A stretch of 64,000 nucleotides of DNA, from assembly GCA_037953745.1 (NCBI GenBank), contig JBAKBP010001393.1, positions 18,501 through 82,500 of the forward strand. The letters run 5' to 3'. The position numbers were made by a program, and so were the translations under genes. Positions 32,890 through 43,529 of the stretch are shown piece after piece. The notes below the pieces were generated by a model. The model was not told the DNA's origin. It saw only the letters and a list, made by a program, of their open reading frames with translations, and searched no databases. This DNA comes from Lithodes maja. Taxonomy: Eukaryota > Arthropoda > Malacostraca > Decapoda > Lithodidae. Numbering within the stretch: position 1 is the first letter of the stretch; every line of letters starts with the position of its first letter.

Positions 32890-33821
32890 CTAATAAATTA
32901 ATCAATCAATATACTCAGTCTACGAAACGTCAGTATCACTCACATTGGCAAGCCTTTACTTCCTGGATTGTCAGAACGGAACAGAATGTGCCGTCAGTGG
33001 CTTTAATTTTCAATTACTTGAATTATCTGTTTGAACAGAAACATTTATCGGTGGTAACATTAAAAAATCACTTAACTGCAATTAGAGTGCCCTTTTTAGA
33101 CCTTACAGGTCTTTCCATACCGGTGGCGGAGGAAACAGGTTTTATGAGAGCTTGTTTTAAACTTCGCCCACCTCCCCGTCAGCTCATGCCTACTTGGTCT
33201 CTCGACAAAGCTTTGTCTTTACTTCACTCTCGTCTGTACCAAAATACTGCAGACTTTGCTTTACTCTTAAAAAAGGCGGTTTTCCTTATGGCTTTGGCCA
33301 CCGGGAACAGAGTGTCTGAGCTGGCGGCGATGAGCAACACACCCAATTGCCTTAAGTTTGGTAGACTTAACGAATGTATTTACATTGCGCCTTCCCCAGG
33401 TTTTGTAGCCAAGAATGAGCACAGTGCACACGTGTTTTCAGAGTTCACGGTGCCAGCATTAAAAAGGGGAAAGGTGCATCATAATCTATGTCCAGTGCAA
33501 GCTCTAACCAAATATTTGAGAGTAGCTCCTCTAAACCCCCAAGGTGCTTTATGGGTAGCAAGTACGGGTAAACGCTTACTTAAACGGCGATTAGCATCTC
33601 TTCTGGTCGAAGTCATTAAAGAGAGTAATCCCGGCGTGGTGGGTAGGGCCCACGATTTACGCAAATGGGCAGCCTCTTTACGTTTCCTGAAAAACTTTTC
33701 AGTGGAAGATATCGCGTCCACTCAATTGTGGGCGTCTAATCATACGTTTTTGTCTAGATACTTGTCAGTTGCTCTAGACAAACCTTCCTTACCATGTATA
33801 GCTTTAAGGCAGAGGGTCTAG
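32613..33821 (+). CDS. DIRS tyrosine recombinase
   Basis: A frame of 402 codons overlapping the RT end in another frame. The functional protein probably starts inside the overlap. A SAM-like N-terminal DNA-binding part (QYHSHWQAFTSWI, ~32931) leads to the catalytic domain with the first Arg in ATGNRVSELAA (~33298), HDLRKWAASL (H-x-x-R, ~33651) and the Tyr nucleophile in FLSRYLSVAL (~33750). All expected residues are visible. It would join the circular DNA form into the genome. No frame damage is seen. Confidence 0.9.
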   Translation: MELHLSVSTARCVTNVPRSEQTTRLSRLSLANRAPVAGAVVVPAIENVVPGPGIAPGRVFPLRHDWQPSDLADFCIMDIQEAKWLAPYGRDVTNKLINQYTQSTKRQYHSHWQAFTSWIVRTEQNVPSVALIFNYLNYLFEQKHLSVVTLKNHLTAIRVPFLDLTGLSIPVAEETGFMRACFKLRPPPRQLMPTWSLDKALSLLHSRLYQNTADFALLLKKAVFLMALATGNRVSELAAMSNTPNCLKFGRLNECIYIAPSPGFVAKNEHSAHVFSEFTVPALKRGKVHHNLCPVQALTKYLRVAPLNPQGALWVASTGKRLLKRRLASLLVEVIKESNPGVVGRAHDLRKWAASLRFLKNFSVEDIASTQLWASNHTFLSRYLSVALDKPSLPCIALRQRV

Positions 33822-34378
33822 GTGGCCCTACAGTCACTTTTGTTTATTTTCACGAAGGGGGGGGGGGGGTGCAGTCAGTTGACATAGGACACCCTAGACC
33901 CCGCCGGAGTATGAGAGCTGTGATACAATGTAAGGTTAATGTGATATAAAATTTCTCAGAGAGAAATTGTGCTAGTACAATGTTAGTACAAAACAACAGG
34001 GTTGTTATAGTAGTGTTAACTGCGAAAGCAATTTAATTTTAGAATCAGTGGAGATCCTTTGCAATTTATCTCCACGATTATGTTGGGGTTTATGATGTGC
34101 ACATATAAGCTTATAACTTGTTATTTTTGTCACCACTCGTTGAGTGGGGTGCCTTTGTAACTACAGATCTGTGTTCAGAATCTTTAGGGTTACCCATTTT
34201 TTGTCAGGCAGGCTTCTTTGAAGCACGCACCTGCCTGAACCCCTTTTTCTTGTATTTTTCGGCGACGCCAATGATTAAATATATTTTTCAAGAATAAGAA
34301 TACTATGTGGTTGTTTTTATTATCTACTTTTCTAGAGTTATGATATGATTACGAATGTCCCCCTCCAGTCTTAGAAAT
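33822..34378. other. DIRS 3' non-coding region
   Basis: Contains a G run at about 33858-33869 and AT-rich sequence between the recombinase stop and the internal complementary region. No gene is seen. Confidence 0.5.
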
Positions 34379-34490
34379 CAGGCATGTTCGTCAATGATGG
34401 AGGGGCCACTAATAAATTATAGGTTTGACTCCTGTAAGGAAATAAAGAAAACCTAATATTTAGTAGTGGCCCCGTAATCATTGACGACTG
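34379..34490 (+). repeat. Internal complementary region of the DIRS element
   Basis: The first half (AGGCATGTTCGTCAATGATG..) is the complement of the left terminus, and the second half (..TAGTAGTGGCCCCGTAATC) that of the right terminus. The two meet around 34415. It thus encodes both outer ends fused, which lets DIRS replication rebuild them. The match places the element borders at 26527 and 34910. Confidence 0.85.
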
Positions 34491-34559
34491 GGGCCCTCCC
34501 GACCGTCCCCTTCCCATTCGTTGATGTATTAAGGATCTTGGTTTACTTGATATGTCAGT

Positions 34560-34910
34560 GAAGGAGGAATGACGCCTGAATCAGCGTCTGGTCAGAGATC
34601 CACACAAGTACATCCACGATAATGATGGAAAGCTTATTAGATAGTTATTCTTATTTTCTTTTTGTTTTTATTTTTTACGAAGTTTTTTCGTAGTGAGAAC
34701 CCAATTCATAATGACTGAAGCCATGAGTGAGGTCGCGTGCGCTCATGATGAAGGCTCCTCAGTTTTTAAATGCTCTGCGCGGTAGATTCAAACTACGGCG
34801 GATTAGTGTTTGAAGAGGATGACTTATGTAATAGGCATGTTCGTCAATGATTACGGGGCCACTACTAAATATTAGGTTTTCTTTATCTCCTTACAGGAGT
34901 CAAACCTATA
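34560..34910 (-). repeat. Right inverted terminal repeat of the DIRS element
   Basis: Complement of 26527-26835, with about 35 extra outer bases (TTAGGTTTTCTTTATCTCC region) that are represented only in the internal complementary region. A few mismatches lie in the outer 30 bp. Confidence 0.88.
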
Positions 34911-35123
34911 TTCTGGACTGCCCATGACACGAGCTTTCATATGAAATAAAGCACACAACAATACACCAACGGTAGCCACATCCACTGCCCTGGCGATCCT
35001 AGCGAATCACTGTAGGACAAGCAATGCGGTTCTAACGGAGTGGTTAACGTCACAGTATAAAACCATGTTTATGCTGTAAATCAGACATTGTACATACTAT
35101 ATAGAAAGAGGTATGAAAGCCTT

Positions 35124-35504
35124 TTATGGGGGGGGGTCACCGGGATTTTTGCTTACCTCTTCTCTCTTTCTCTGGCTTGTATCCATTTGGCCCCATTCAG
35201 CCTACTGTTTTAAAACGTTTATCTCCATCCAGGTATCGATTTTTGTTCTGGCGAACGATAGCGAGCCAGCACTGTATGGAGAAATCCGGCTTCGCCGGAA
35301 AAAAATTTCTATCGAAAATTTAGAAATTTAGCCTTCTGTCAAAAACATTAAACAAAATATATACCGGCTCGCTACCGCTCGTCAGGAAAAAATCGACACC
35401 GGAATGGGGATAAACGTCTTAAAACAGTAGACTGAATGGAGCCGAATGGATACAACCCAGAGAGAGAGGGAAAGAGAGAGAAAAAGACGAGGGGGTCCCC
35501 TTAA
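35124..35504. mobile_element. Hairpin MITE, type I, copy 1
   Basis: A large fold-back. The left arm (TGGCTTGTATCCATTTGG, GCCTACTGTTTTAAAACG, then GCGAACGATAGCGAGCC) is repeated in inverted order in the right arm, which ends GGGGTCCCCTTAA. The loop contains a short AT-rich stretch beside a CCGGCTTCGCCGG palindrome. The outer TTAA is seen on the right (35501-35504); the left reads TTAT. It has no ORF. Confidence 0.75.
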
Positions 35505-35985
35505 ATGATAACACGCTTATGTTTTATATATACAGTACATATATGATAAAGATAAACTCCCACCAGCCAACACTATACTACTATATAATTATATATAATT
35601 ATAATACACAGAATAACACTCCAAAGTTACTGACTATTTTAGAAGCCTTGATGTTTGTGGATGTAAACATACTCGTAATACTAGCCAAGTCCAGTGTTAA
35701 TCTAATAGATAGCAAGTCCCCCTTGTAAAGAAAACGTATATATACATATTTTGTCCCCCCTGTAAAGAAAACGTATACTGTACACATATATGTTGTCCCC
35801 CCTGTAAAAAAACCCGCATAGATACATATTTTAAAGGGAAACTCGAGTAAATGTGGCAAAGGCTACACTAACCTCATCAAAAGGAGCCTAGTAAAGCGAG
35901 ATACTGACGTCACAAACCCCAACACACACACAGAGAATGGCTAGGAGATATGTTTTCGCTTGATGGAATATTATATTGTAAAACA
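35505..35985. other. AT-rich spacer with a short tandem repeat
   Basis: Three imperfect ~43-bp units with CCCCCCTGTAAAGAAAACG and a TATACATAT stretch lie at about 35715-35835. No gene is seen. 34911-35123 likewise shows nothing. Confidence 0.45.
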
Positions 35986-36178
35986 GGACGGAATTTTCGA
36001 GTAGAGAGAGATCGCAACATAGAGCGCTTCAACATATTTAGCTTTTGTAGAGAAAGTCTTGAGTTATTTTTTTGGTTGGATCTCGCGCCAGCAATAATAA
36101 TACATAAAACAAGCTAGATGAAAACCGTAAAAAAAAGTATTTGTCTGTCTTCATGCCGGGTTTTCGAAAATTCCGTCC
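35986..36178. mobile_element. Short inverted-repeat element (candidate MITE)
   Basis: A perfect 15-bp inverted pair, GGACGGAATTTTCGA at 35986-36000 and its complement at 36164-36178, encloses 163 bp of AT-rich sequence. It has no ORF. No family is assigned, and the flanking duplication is unclear. Confidence 0.45.
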
Positions 36179-36274
36179 CCCCAGATAAAGTTTGTGTTCG
36201 ACTGTGTGAAAGATGGTTGGCGAAATAAAGGATATGTAAATGTACTGCCTGTTTTTTACTTACCTAGGGAAATA

Positions 36275-36335
<61 letters not shown>

Positions 36336-37990
36336 AAACTCGCTAGGAAAATTGAAACAATGGAACACCAAGCTTTCGTCTATTCTCTCAAGACATCTTC
36401 AGGGTAATACAAGAAAACAGGGGGAGAGCGAGGCTTAAATACCCGTCCTAAATCATCTGTGAGTTGCTAACTAGCATATAAATACAAAAAGTGTTGCCAG
36501 CCTACTGCCTGTTGCCATATTTTTAGGAACATACTTAATTTATATACAACATATATGTACATATATACATTGAAATGTGCCTAACAATACAATCTAATCA
36601 TATATACAATTTGATACACCTCAATGAACTTGCAGATCCCTTTCAAACTGTTATCGTAACTTATGTAAATATAAAGACAACCTATACCTGTAGAAATACA
36701 TATAATTACATATACATACACATATACATGCATACTGTATACACACATACATTACATACATACACATAAAAATTACATATAATATTATAAGAAAAATAGA
36801 AAAAGAAACAACAAATATGGGAGTCTGCAGAAAGCCGAAAGGTCACACAAGGCAGATCCTACCCATATCCAACCCTACTTATAAGGACGAATAGCCCACA
36901 CCTGGCTAATCCCCCTCACAGCTACACAGTATATAAATTATACATAAACACACATATACATACACACACTTACTTACACACACACACATGTACTGTATAC
37001 ATACATTAACATACATATATACAATAATTATTATAAAACAAAACCAAACACAAAGAAAATACATAGTGATCATACCTCATGTGTATAGTATTAATAAGGT
37101 ACAATCTAATACTAAGAGGATAGACCTCACATAAATGGTCAGGTCTCAAACTACAAGCTGTTTCAATCTATAATCTGACGGTCTGGACATCTATTTCTAG
37201 CTCTTTTTATTTTATCATTTTCATTGAGGAGATTTAGCAGGATGTTATCTATTTTGTAAAGGCCATCATTTAGATTCATATATATATATATATATATATA
37301 TTATTATGTTCTATCCAACAACCAACTCTACTCCTAAAATCGATTAATGAAATATTACAAACACATGTGCACATATACGATCATTTAGTGATGATTAAAA
37401 TAATGATTTATAAAAAAAAAAAAAAAAAAAATTCACGGGTTTTCACCATACTTGAAGACGTACCCTGGGAAAAAAAAGTATATGAAAACCTGTTTGCTTG
37501 AATACTTTATAGAAGTTATTAATTATAAATTCTACTAAACATCATTATGTTAAAACATATAAAATAATTTTCACTCACTCACTCACTCACTCACTCTCAC
37601 TCTTTCTCTTAAGGATGGAGTTCCTTTTTTCATTTTAAGCTGATTTTTGTTTTCATATATTTATGTTATTTTTAGTTTCCTCCGTAGACCTCCATCAAAC
37701 TAAATTAGAACAACCCCAGGATCCCCCGATGCTATGAAACTTAGGAAGGATATATGGTAACTAATAGGAAGCATTGAGACAGTCTGTAGCCTTTAAATGG
37801 GTAGACGTCCCTCCTAAGCTGAATATATAAGTCTAATAGTTGCCAAAGTATAGCGAATAGGACAATCACCGGTACTGATATAGGACAATCACCGGTACTG
37901 ATATGGGTTAAATCACCGGTACTGATATGGGTTAAATCACCGGTACTGATATGGGTTAAATGTTAATGCGAGTAAACGTTTCGGGGTTAT
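36179..37990. repeat. Microsatellite-rich non-coding stretch
   Basis: Holds (TA)n at about 36276-36332 and 37279-37300, CATATA/ACATAC-rich sequence at 36700-37025, an A run near 37412-37430 and (CACT)n near 37573-37598. Five units of 23-24 bp carrying ATCACCGGTACTGATAT lie at about 37861-37970. The segment at 36340-36420, with GAAACAATGGAACACC and CAAGACATCTTCAGGG, vaguely resembles non-coding parts of Penelope-like elements. I cannot support that call. No gene is seen. Confidence 0.6.
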
Positions 37991-38296
37991 TTTAAGGGGT
38001 GATGGGACGGTTTTCTGGACCACTTTCTCCCTCATGTTTAGCCCCATTAGTTTTCAGATGTTAAGATGTTTGCCCCATTAGCTAGTCGATTTTAAGACCT
38101 TTCGCCCCATGTTTTTGTCAATATTTAGACCTTTCTCAATTATTTCCCTGGCGAACGATAGTCAGCCTGTAATGTTGGAAGAACCGGCCTTCGGCCGGGA
38201 AATTTTTCTACCGAAAAATTTACAAATTAATCTAGAAGAGGGATCTAATGGATGTTTTTTTTCTAATTTGATGGAGGTCAAGGGAGGAAACTAGAA
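37991..38296 (-). mobile_element. Hairpin MITE, type II, degraded reverse copy
   Basis: Shares with the other type II copies the CTCATGTTTAGCCCCATTAG, CGATTTTAAGACCTTTCGCC and CCTGGCGAACGATAG segments, the GGCCTTCGGCC palindrome and the AAATTTTTCTACCGAAAAAT hairpin, then a GATGGAGGTCAAGGGAGGAAACTAG end. The outer TTAA is only approximate. Confidence 0.65.
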
Positions 38297-38845
38297 AAAT
38301 TATAAATACATGCAAATCTCCCAAAAAAGTAACGTTCTTTATTCCGTATTCAAACTTCAGTACAAGCCCCAACATTCTGTGGAATATTGTTGTTGAGAGG
38401 GCATCTATATATGATTATATATGTCAATGTTTGAGTGTAGCCTATAACTGTGCGAATATTTTGGAATATTCTGGTCACCCAAGTAAATGCGTTTTCTTTT
38501 ATGTGACATTCATAGAAAGCGTTAACATAGTTATGACTAACTATTATATATATTTCAAACAATATATTTCTTTTATATTTTTTATGTTGATTTAATTGAT
38601 TTGTTCATGCAAGTAGCCCAGTACATATATTATTTGCAATTTAAGAACATTTTGAACACAATAGTAAGGTATATCAAAAGCATAAAGAAGTTAATGATTA
38701 TGTTGATATTTTGACAGCTTTTGTTAAGCCTGTGAATCCTGGACCAATCGCTCATTATTCAATTGGACTTCGCGCTGAACGGAAGCTTATTGATTGTATA
38801 GCGGGTGGTACATTGTTTTGTGCGATTATAACATTTCAGAACAAA

Positions 38846-40063
38846 ATGATGCATGATAAACTGTGTATGGTCAGCTTTCTAGTGTTTGGAATGGGCCTAT
38901 TGGCCTATTGGGCTTTTATTCTGAACGCCCAGTCCTACTGGATGGAAAAATTTGAAAATCCAGCTAAAGACTTAAGTAGCCATACAACATTGCAGCACTT
39001 GTTCAATCCCGTGCTTGTGTGCTGCACGTGGATTCCAACGCTAATAGTATATATTATTAACTCTATTACCGATCCAATTTTTTCAAAACCCACTAGAATA
39101 TTTGGTGCATTGGCTACACACAGTTCTTTGCTTTTTTTGACCGCGATTTTCACCAAAGTCAATACAGACGAATGGCAGGTGGCATTCTTTGTCATAACTA
39201 TGTTAATTGATATAGCCCTTAGTATCGCCGGCGCCATCCTTGGGGGAGTGATATTAGGTGTGGCTAGTTTATTCTCTGAGAAATATATGTCCATCGTTAT
39301 GGCTGGACAGTCAACGAGTGGCATCTTTGCATCACTGTGCCGCATAGTGTCGCTCTCAGTCGGTGCCACAAATGACACTGCTGCGTTGGTGTTCTTTTTG
39401 TGTGCCGTGTCAGTGATATTGACATTTGGCGTCCTATTCTGGTATGTGTCCAGCTTAGATTGCTATGAAGACATTACTGCAAACCCAGAACCTATCGATG
39501 GCATCGAAAATGGTGAAGTTCAGCCAGAGCCACAGTTAAGGGTTGGTGTAATAAAACAAATTTGGCCGCTTGCACTCTCCGTGTTTGCAGTGTTTTTGGT
39601 CAGTACGTGGGTTTTTACCGGGATTGCAGTCCACATTCGATCCACCTCCGAAAACAAGGAATGGGCTGATGTATTTTTCCAGCCGGTAATTACATTCCTT
39701 GTGTATGCTTTATCTGAAGCTGCAGGATCAATCCTAGCTGGGTTTACTCAGTGGCCCAGGGAAGGCAGTAAACTATTGTATATTGCGATTGGTTTACGGG
39801 TGTTTTTTATACCCATCTCCATGGTATTTAACCACAGTCCCCCTTACAATGAAGCTTTAATCGTTAGTCACGATTTGTTTTACTGCATATTCACCGCCGC
39901 CCTAGCAGCCTCAAATGGCTATTGCACTGCACTGTGTATGACATACGCACCTAGGAAGGTCCGTAAAGAAAACGCTGAAACTGCCAGCAATATGATGGCA
40001 CTAATGATTGTTTTAGGCAGGGTCATCGGCGGACTGTTGGCTTTCATTCCGCTTGTAAAATAG
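38846..40063 (+). CDS. Equilibrative nucleoside transporter-like protein (SLC29 family)
   Basis: The frame is open from 38645, but the ATG at 38846 (MMHDKLCMVSF) fits the usual start just before the first membrane helix. It gives 405 residues against about 450 for animal ENTs. About ten to eleven hydrophobic segments are visible. Family landmarks are the first helix ending in NAQSYW, GQSTSGIFASLCRI in the fourth-fifth helix region, a charged central loop (NPEPIDGIENGE), FTQWPREG, RVFFIPI, and the C-terminal SNGYCTALCMTYAPRKV...NAETASNMMA. It should carry nucleosides across a membrane without ion coupling. The whole protein lies in one exon, in a region otherwise made of repeats. ATTTCAG just before the start could be a splice acceptor. 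It may be an intronless gene, a last large exon, or an old retrocopy; no poly(A) tail is seen after the stop. Confidence 0.8.
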   Translation: MMHDKLCMVSFLVFGMGLLAYWAFILNAQSYWMEKFENPAKDLSSHTTLQHLFNPVLVCCTWIPTLIVYIINSITDPIFSKPTRIFGALATHSSLLFLTAIFTKVNTDEWQVAFFVITMLIDIALSIAGAILGGVILGVASLFSEKYMSIVMAGQSTSGIFASLCRIVSLSVGATNDTAALVFFLCAVSVILTFGVLFWYVSSLDCYEDITANPEPIDGIENGEVQPEPQLRVGVIKQIWPLALSVFAVFLVSTWVFTGIAVHIRSTSENKEWADVFFQPVITFLVYALSEAAGSILAGFTQWPREGSKLLYIAIGLRVFFIPISMVFNHSPPYNEALIVSHDLFYCIFTAALAASNGYCTALCMTYAPRKVRKENAETASNMMALMIVLGRVIGGLLAFIPLVK

Positions 40064-40185
40064 ACCGTTCTATGACATGACTCGAACATTATGGTCATGA
40101 CGGCTATGAAGTCTAGGTCTGGATGGACCAGTCTCTGGGGACCACAAAGTCTCCTGTTCACGTCCTACTCCACAGGAGGTAAGTA

Positions 40186-40515
40186 CACACTCTTGATAGC
40201 AGTCGAAATAAATCTGTTAATCCCTTAGGATAAGGTCTAGAATAAGGAAGTGTGTATTTTCAGTCTCATAGGCTGCCGGCTCGAAATAAACCTATTATTA
40301 TAATTTTCCCCTTGAGGATCATGACACATTTCGCCAGTATATTTTGGCTGTCATTAGACAATTCTATACAGCTTAGGAAGGATTTGTGGGAATTAAAAGG
40401 GTAAAGACTGCCAAAATTAACCCTTTGACTTCCGTATAGCCTTCATAATGCAAATATAATTGTCTAATACTAGCCAAATAAACTGCCAAAATGCGTCACG
40501 ACCCTCAAAACGTTA
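40186..40515. repeat. Long direct repeat with an internal inverted-repeat element, copy 1
   Basis: This stretch (CTCTTGATAGCAGTCGAAAT ... CCAAAATGCGTCACGACCC) recurs at 41949-42285 with few changes; copy 2 has a ~12-bp duplication in its GGTCTAGGTTGAGTCTAGG part. Its right ~205 bp is a fold-back: CTTGAGGATCATGACACATTT at about 40312 pairs with the complement of the end near 40505. Confidence 0.75.
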
Positions 40516-40856
40516 TTATTAGTATCGGTATTATTATTATTATTAGTAGTATTATTAGGGGTTCGTCCCTTACGGGGAACCCCTATTGTAATCATTAAAC
40601 CCGGTTTTTCATCCAAATTCTTCTTACGCGCCGGTTTCGACGCAATAACTCCAGAACCGCTTTTTGGATCGGGATAAAACTTTCACAAGAGGTGCGTTTT
40701 TGTATTGGGCAACTTTTGATATGCTAAACATCCGGCATGGCGGCCAAACAGGTCCGTGGCAGCCGATTTCCCGAAAAACTTGACGCCTAAATACCGTCTC
40801 TCCCACTCACGTCCTACTCCACAGGGGGTAAGTACTGTTACGTCCCTCGAAACTCT
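40516..40856. other. Non-coding spacer with ATT repeats
   Basis: Begins with (ATT)n at about 40513-40557. The rest shows no supported gene; the minus-strand ORFs are shadows of the 75-bp array. Confidence 0.4.
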
Positions 40857-41156
40857 GAGCCTGCTCAACCCTTCCTGAAGCCTCATCCAACCAACTCTAC
40901 CTCTAGATGGAGCTTCAAAGCACCACACTCCGAGCCTGCTCAACCCTTCCTGAAGCCTCATCCAACCAACTCTACCTCTACATGGAACTTCAAAGCACCA
41001 CACTCCGAGCCTGCTCAACCCTTCCTGAAGCCTCATCCAACCAACTCTACCTCTACATGGAGCTTCAAAGCACCACACTCAGAGCCTGCTCAACCCTTCC
41101 TGAAGCCTCCTCCAACCAACTCTACCTCTACATGGAGCTTCAAAGCACCACACCAG
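40857..41156. repeat. 75-bp tandem repeat, four copies
   Basis: Units begin at 40857, 40932, 41007 and 41082 (GAGCCTGCTCAACCCTTCC...), nearly identical. Because 75 is a multiple of three, both strands stay open and produce repetitive ORFs that are not evidence of a gene. Each unit contains CAACCAACTCTACCTCTA. Confidence 0.9.
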
Positions 41157-41633
41157 CGCCATGAACCTTTTGTATATGCTCTTCAATGATCGTTAACTCG
41201 CCCCCACACCACTAGGGGGCGAGTTTCTTTTCTTAGTGACCAGCTCTTTCCCGAGTCTATGAGTGATCTTATTTTTAGACTAACTTCAGTGTTACTTGGA
41301 CTATAGCTCGGGGTGGTGTCTCTGTGAATACCTGGAGTACAGTCGGGTTGTTACTTACCTTCTCTTCAACCTACCAACTAGAGAGTGTGACGCCTAGGCT
41401 AACAATCTTCATTAACCGGGATTGAGCATGTGACTATATTTCAATGTCATAATGTCATAATTTCATGTTTTTAGTTTATAATTGTTTTTATATATTTATA
41501 TTTATTTGTTTTTATTTGCAAGAGTTATAACTAATATTCTACTTTTTTTATTTAATCTCTCTGTACATAATTCAATTAGTAATTCAAATTTCTTGTATTT
41601 ATATTTATATTAATCTTTAACTTTACTTTACTT

Positions 41634-41664
<31 letters not shown>

Positions 41665-41948
41665 TAAATTATTTCTTTGTTTTGAAATCCTATTAGAATA
41701 GGCATTGATGAAGCTTGGTTGGTTGACCCTTGAACATATACTATAAAACTAGCTAAGAACTGGAATATTAATGAAGTAACTCTATAAGAATAATATCCCT
41801 ATAAGAAATCTACCCATACCATATCTACTGAATACCTACCTATCAAATTCAGTCTCTTGTACGGTTTGAAGTTCCCATACCTCTAGAGTCTTGAGGCCAA
41901 ATAATTTAAGATTACAATATCTGTTGAGCAATACTTCGGACTGTTACA
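41157..41948. other. AT-rich non-coding spacer
   Basis: A GC-rich hairpin (ACTCGCCCCC...GGGGGCGAGT, about 41198-41224) and (AAT)n near 41637-41665 are the only structures noticed. No gene is seen. Confidence 0.45.
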
Positions 41949-42288
41949 GTACGCACTCTCGATAGCAGTCGAAATAAGTCTGTTGATCCCTTAGGATAAG
42001 GTCTAGGTTGAGTCTAGGATAAGGAAGTGTGTATTTTCAGTCTCATAGGCTGCCGGCTCGAAATAAACCTATTATTATAATGTTCCCCTTGAGGATCATG
42101 ACGCATTTTGGCAGTATATTTTTGCTGTCATTAGACAATTCTATACAGCTTAGGAAGGATTTGTGGGAATTAAAAGGGTAAAGACTGCCAGAATTAACCC
42201 TTTGACTTCCGTATAGCCTTCATAATGCAAATATAATCGTCTAATACTAGCCAAATAAACTGCCAAAATGCGTCATGACCCTCAAAAG
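41949..42288. repeat. Long direct repeat with an internal inverted-repeat element, copy 2
   Basis: Second copy of 40186-40515, 1.76 kb downstream in the same orientation. The internal fold-back runs from CTTGAGGATCATGACGCATT (about 42087) to its complement near 42285. Related degraded pieces lie at 53775-53930 and 57805-57885. Confidence 0.75.
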
Positions 42289-42850
42289 GTTATTATTATT
42301 ATTAGTAGTAGTATTATTACTATTATTATTAATAGTATGTCTTCACCTTATCTAATGCGAGGTGGATCTAATAAGACATTCTGATATTTGCAGGTATTTC
42401 TTTTCTTTTCTTTCTTTTTTTAGCTGGGTGAGCGATAGCGATCTGGCAATTTAGGAGAAAAAACAAAAACTTCGACCAGAACAAGTTCAGGCAACAAAAA
42501 ATATATACATCCATAATGTAAAACTATAAATATAAAACACAAAATAAATACATTTATCTTGAAAGGGGGTGTAGGGGGTGTAGGGGGTGTTTTGTTAAGC
42601 TTGATGGATGTCTAACGAGGAAACTAAAAATAAATAAATTAGTAAATATATATTTATAGACTCAAAACCAAGCACTACCCCCTTTATTAACAAGACAATT
42701 GGAAGAGAGACAGATCGGGCCCGTTTGATATCACCGAGGCGATTAATTCTTTGTTCGGTAAGTAAGTCATTGTGTACGGGGGAGATGTGTATTGGTGATA
42801 ATGGGTGTGTGTGGTGATATACGTACACACACACACACACACACACATCA

Positions 42851-42889
<39 letters not shown>
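42289..42889. repeat. Microsatellites and a fragment of the hairpin MITE family
   Basis: (ATT)n near 42290-42330; a degraded MITE piece around 42420-42630 (GAGCGATAGCGA core, three GTAGGGGGT units, TAAGCTTGATGGATGTCTA); (AC)n at 42824-42846. A (TA)n tract follows at 42854-42889. No gene is seen. Confidence 0.6.
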
Positions 42890-42893
<4 letters not shown>

Positions 42894-43113
42894 AGGATGA
42901 GCGATAGCGAGCCACCATATTTTGGATAATGTGTTAAACAGCTAGTTAAATTTTTACATTTTTCGACAGTTTCTCCATAAAATGCTGGCTCGCTATCGCT
43001 TGCCAGAACAAAAATCAACACCTGAATGGGGATAAACGTCTTAAAATAGTAGGCTGAATTGGACCGCAGGGATACAACCAAGAAAGAGAAAATAATCAGG
43101 TCTCCCCCTTAAG
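42890..43113. mobile_element. Hairpin MITE, type I, copy 2 (left arm lost)
   Basis: The right arm is complete (GGCTCGCTATCGCT, GGGATAAACGTCTTAAAATAG, CTCCCCCTTAA). The left arm is cut off by (TA)n after the GAGCGATAGCGAGCC core. Its right-hand TTAA (43110-43113) is also the left TTAA of the next element. Confidence 0.7.
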
Positions 43114-43445
43114 GGGAGATTTCCACTTAAGATATTTTTTTCTGGACCCCTTTCTCTCTCATGTTTAGCCCCATTGCTTTTGATATTTTAAGACGCTCGC
43201 CCCCTTCAGTTTGGCGATTTTAAGAACTTTCGCCCCATTTCTGTCAATTGTAAGAACTTTCGTGCCATTTAGGTGTCGATTTTTTCCTGGCGAGCGATAG
43301 CGAGCCTGTAATTTGAGAGGAACCGGCCTTCGACCGGGACATTTTTCTACCGAAAAATTTATACATTTATCTTAAAAGGGAGTCTAGGGGGGGTAATTTT
43401 AAGCTTGATGGAGTTCTAGGGAAGAAATTAAATACCTCCCCTTAA
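43110..43445 (-). mobile_element. Hairpin MITE, type II, reverse copy
   Basis: TTAAGGGGAGATTTCC at 43110 and ACCTCCCCTTAA ending at 43445 form inverted ends with TTAA on both sides. Inside are the CGAGCGATAGCGAGCCTG core, a CCGGCCTTCGACCGG palindrome and TTTTTCTACCGAAAAATTT. No ORF is present. Confidence 0.8.
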
Positions 43446-43529
43446 GAATACCGCCCTATGTTTCTGTGTATATTGTAGATGTTGTTATCGTTACGTAATG
43501 TGGGCGCTTTGGAAGCCTCTGATGTGGAT
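43446..43529. other. Short unannotated spacer
   Basis: No feature is recognised between two inverted-repeat elements. Confidence 0.4.

Larger units (their letters stand above)
26527..34910 (+). mobile_element. Complete DIRS-like retrotransposon
   Basis: It has the DIRS hallmarks: inverted terminal repeats (26527-26835 against 34560-34910), an internal complementary region (about 34379-34490) that matches both outer ends joined, no target-site duplication, and ORFs for a gag-like protein, RT-RNase H and an overlapping tyrosine recombinase. It integrates through a circular intermediate rather than with a DDE integrase. The RT and recombinase frames are intact; the gag-like ORF is broken. 26836-28606 is a long leader rich in short CCGGCGG-type motifs, with no supported gene. 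Confidence 0.92.

Noticed and set aside
36340..36800. Possible Penelope-like element remnant
   Set aside because: Only a vague similarity of short non-coding phrases; no RT or GIY-YIG coding sequence is present.
40683..41164. Repetitive ORFs on both strands over the 75-bp array
   Set aside because: The period of 75 keeps frames open on both strands; no family resemblance.
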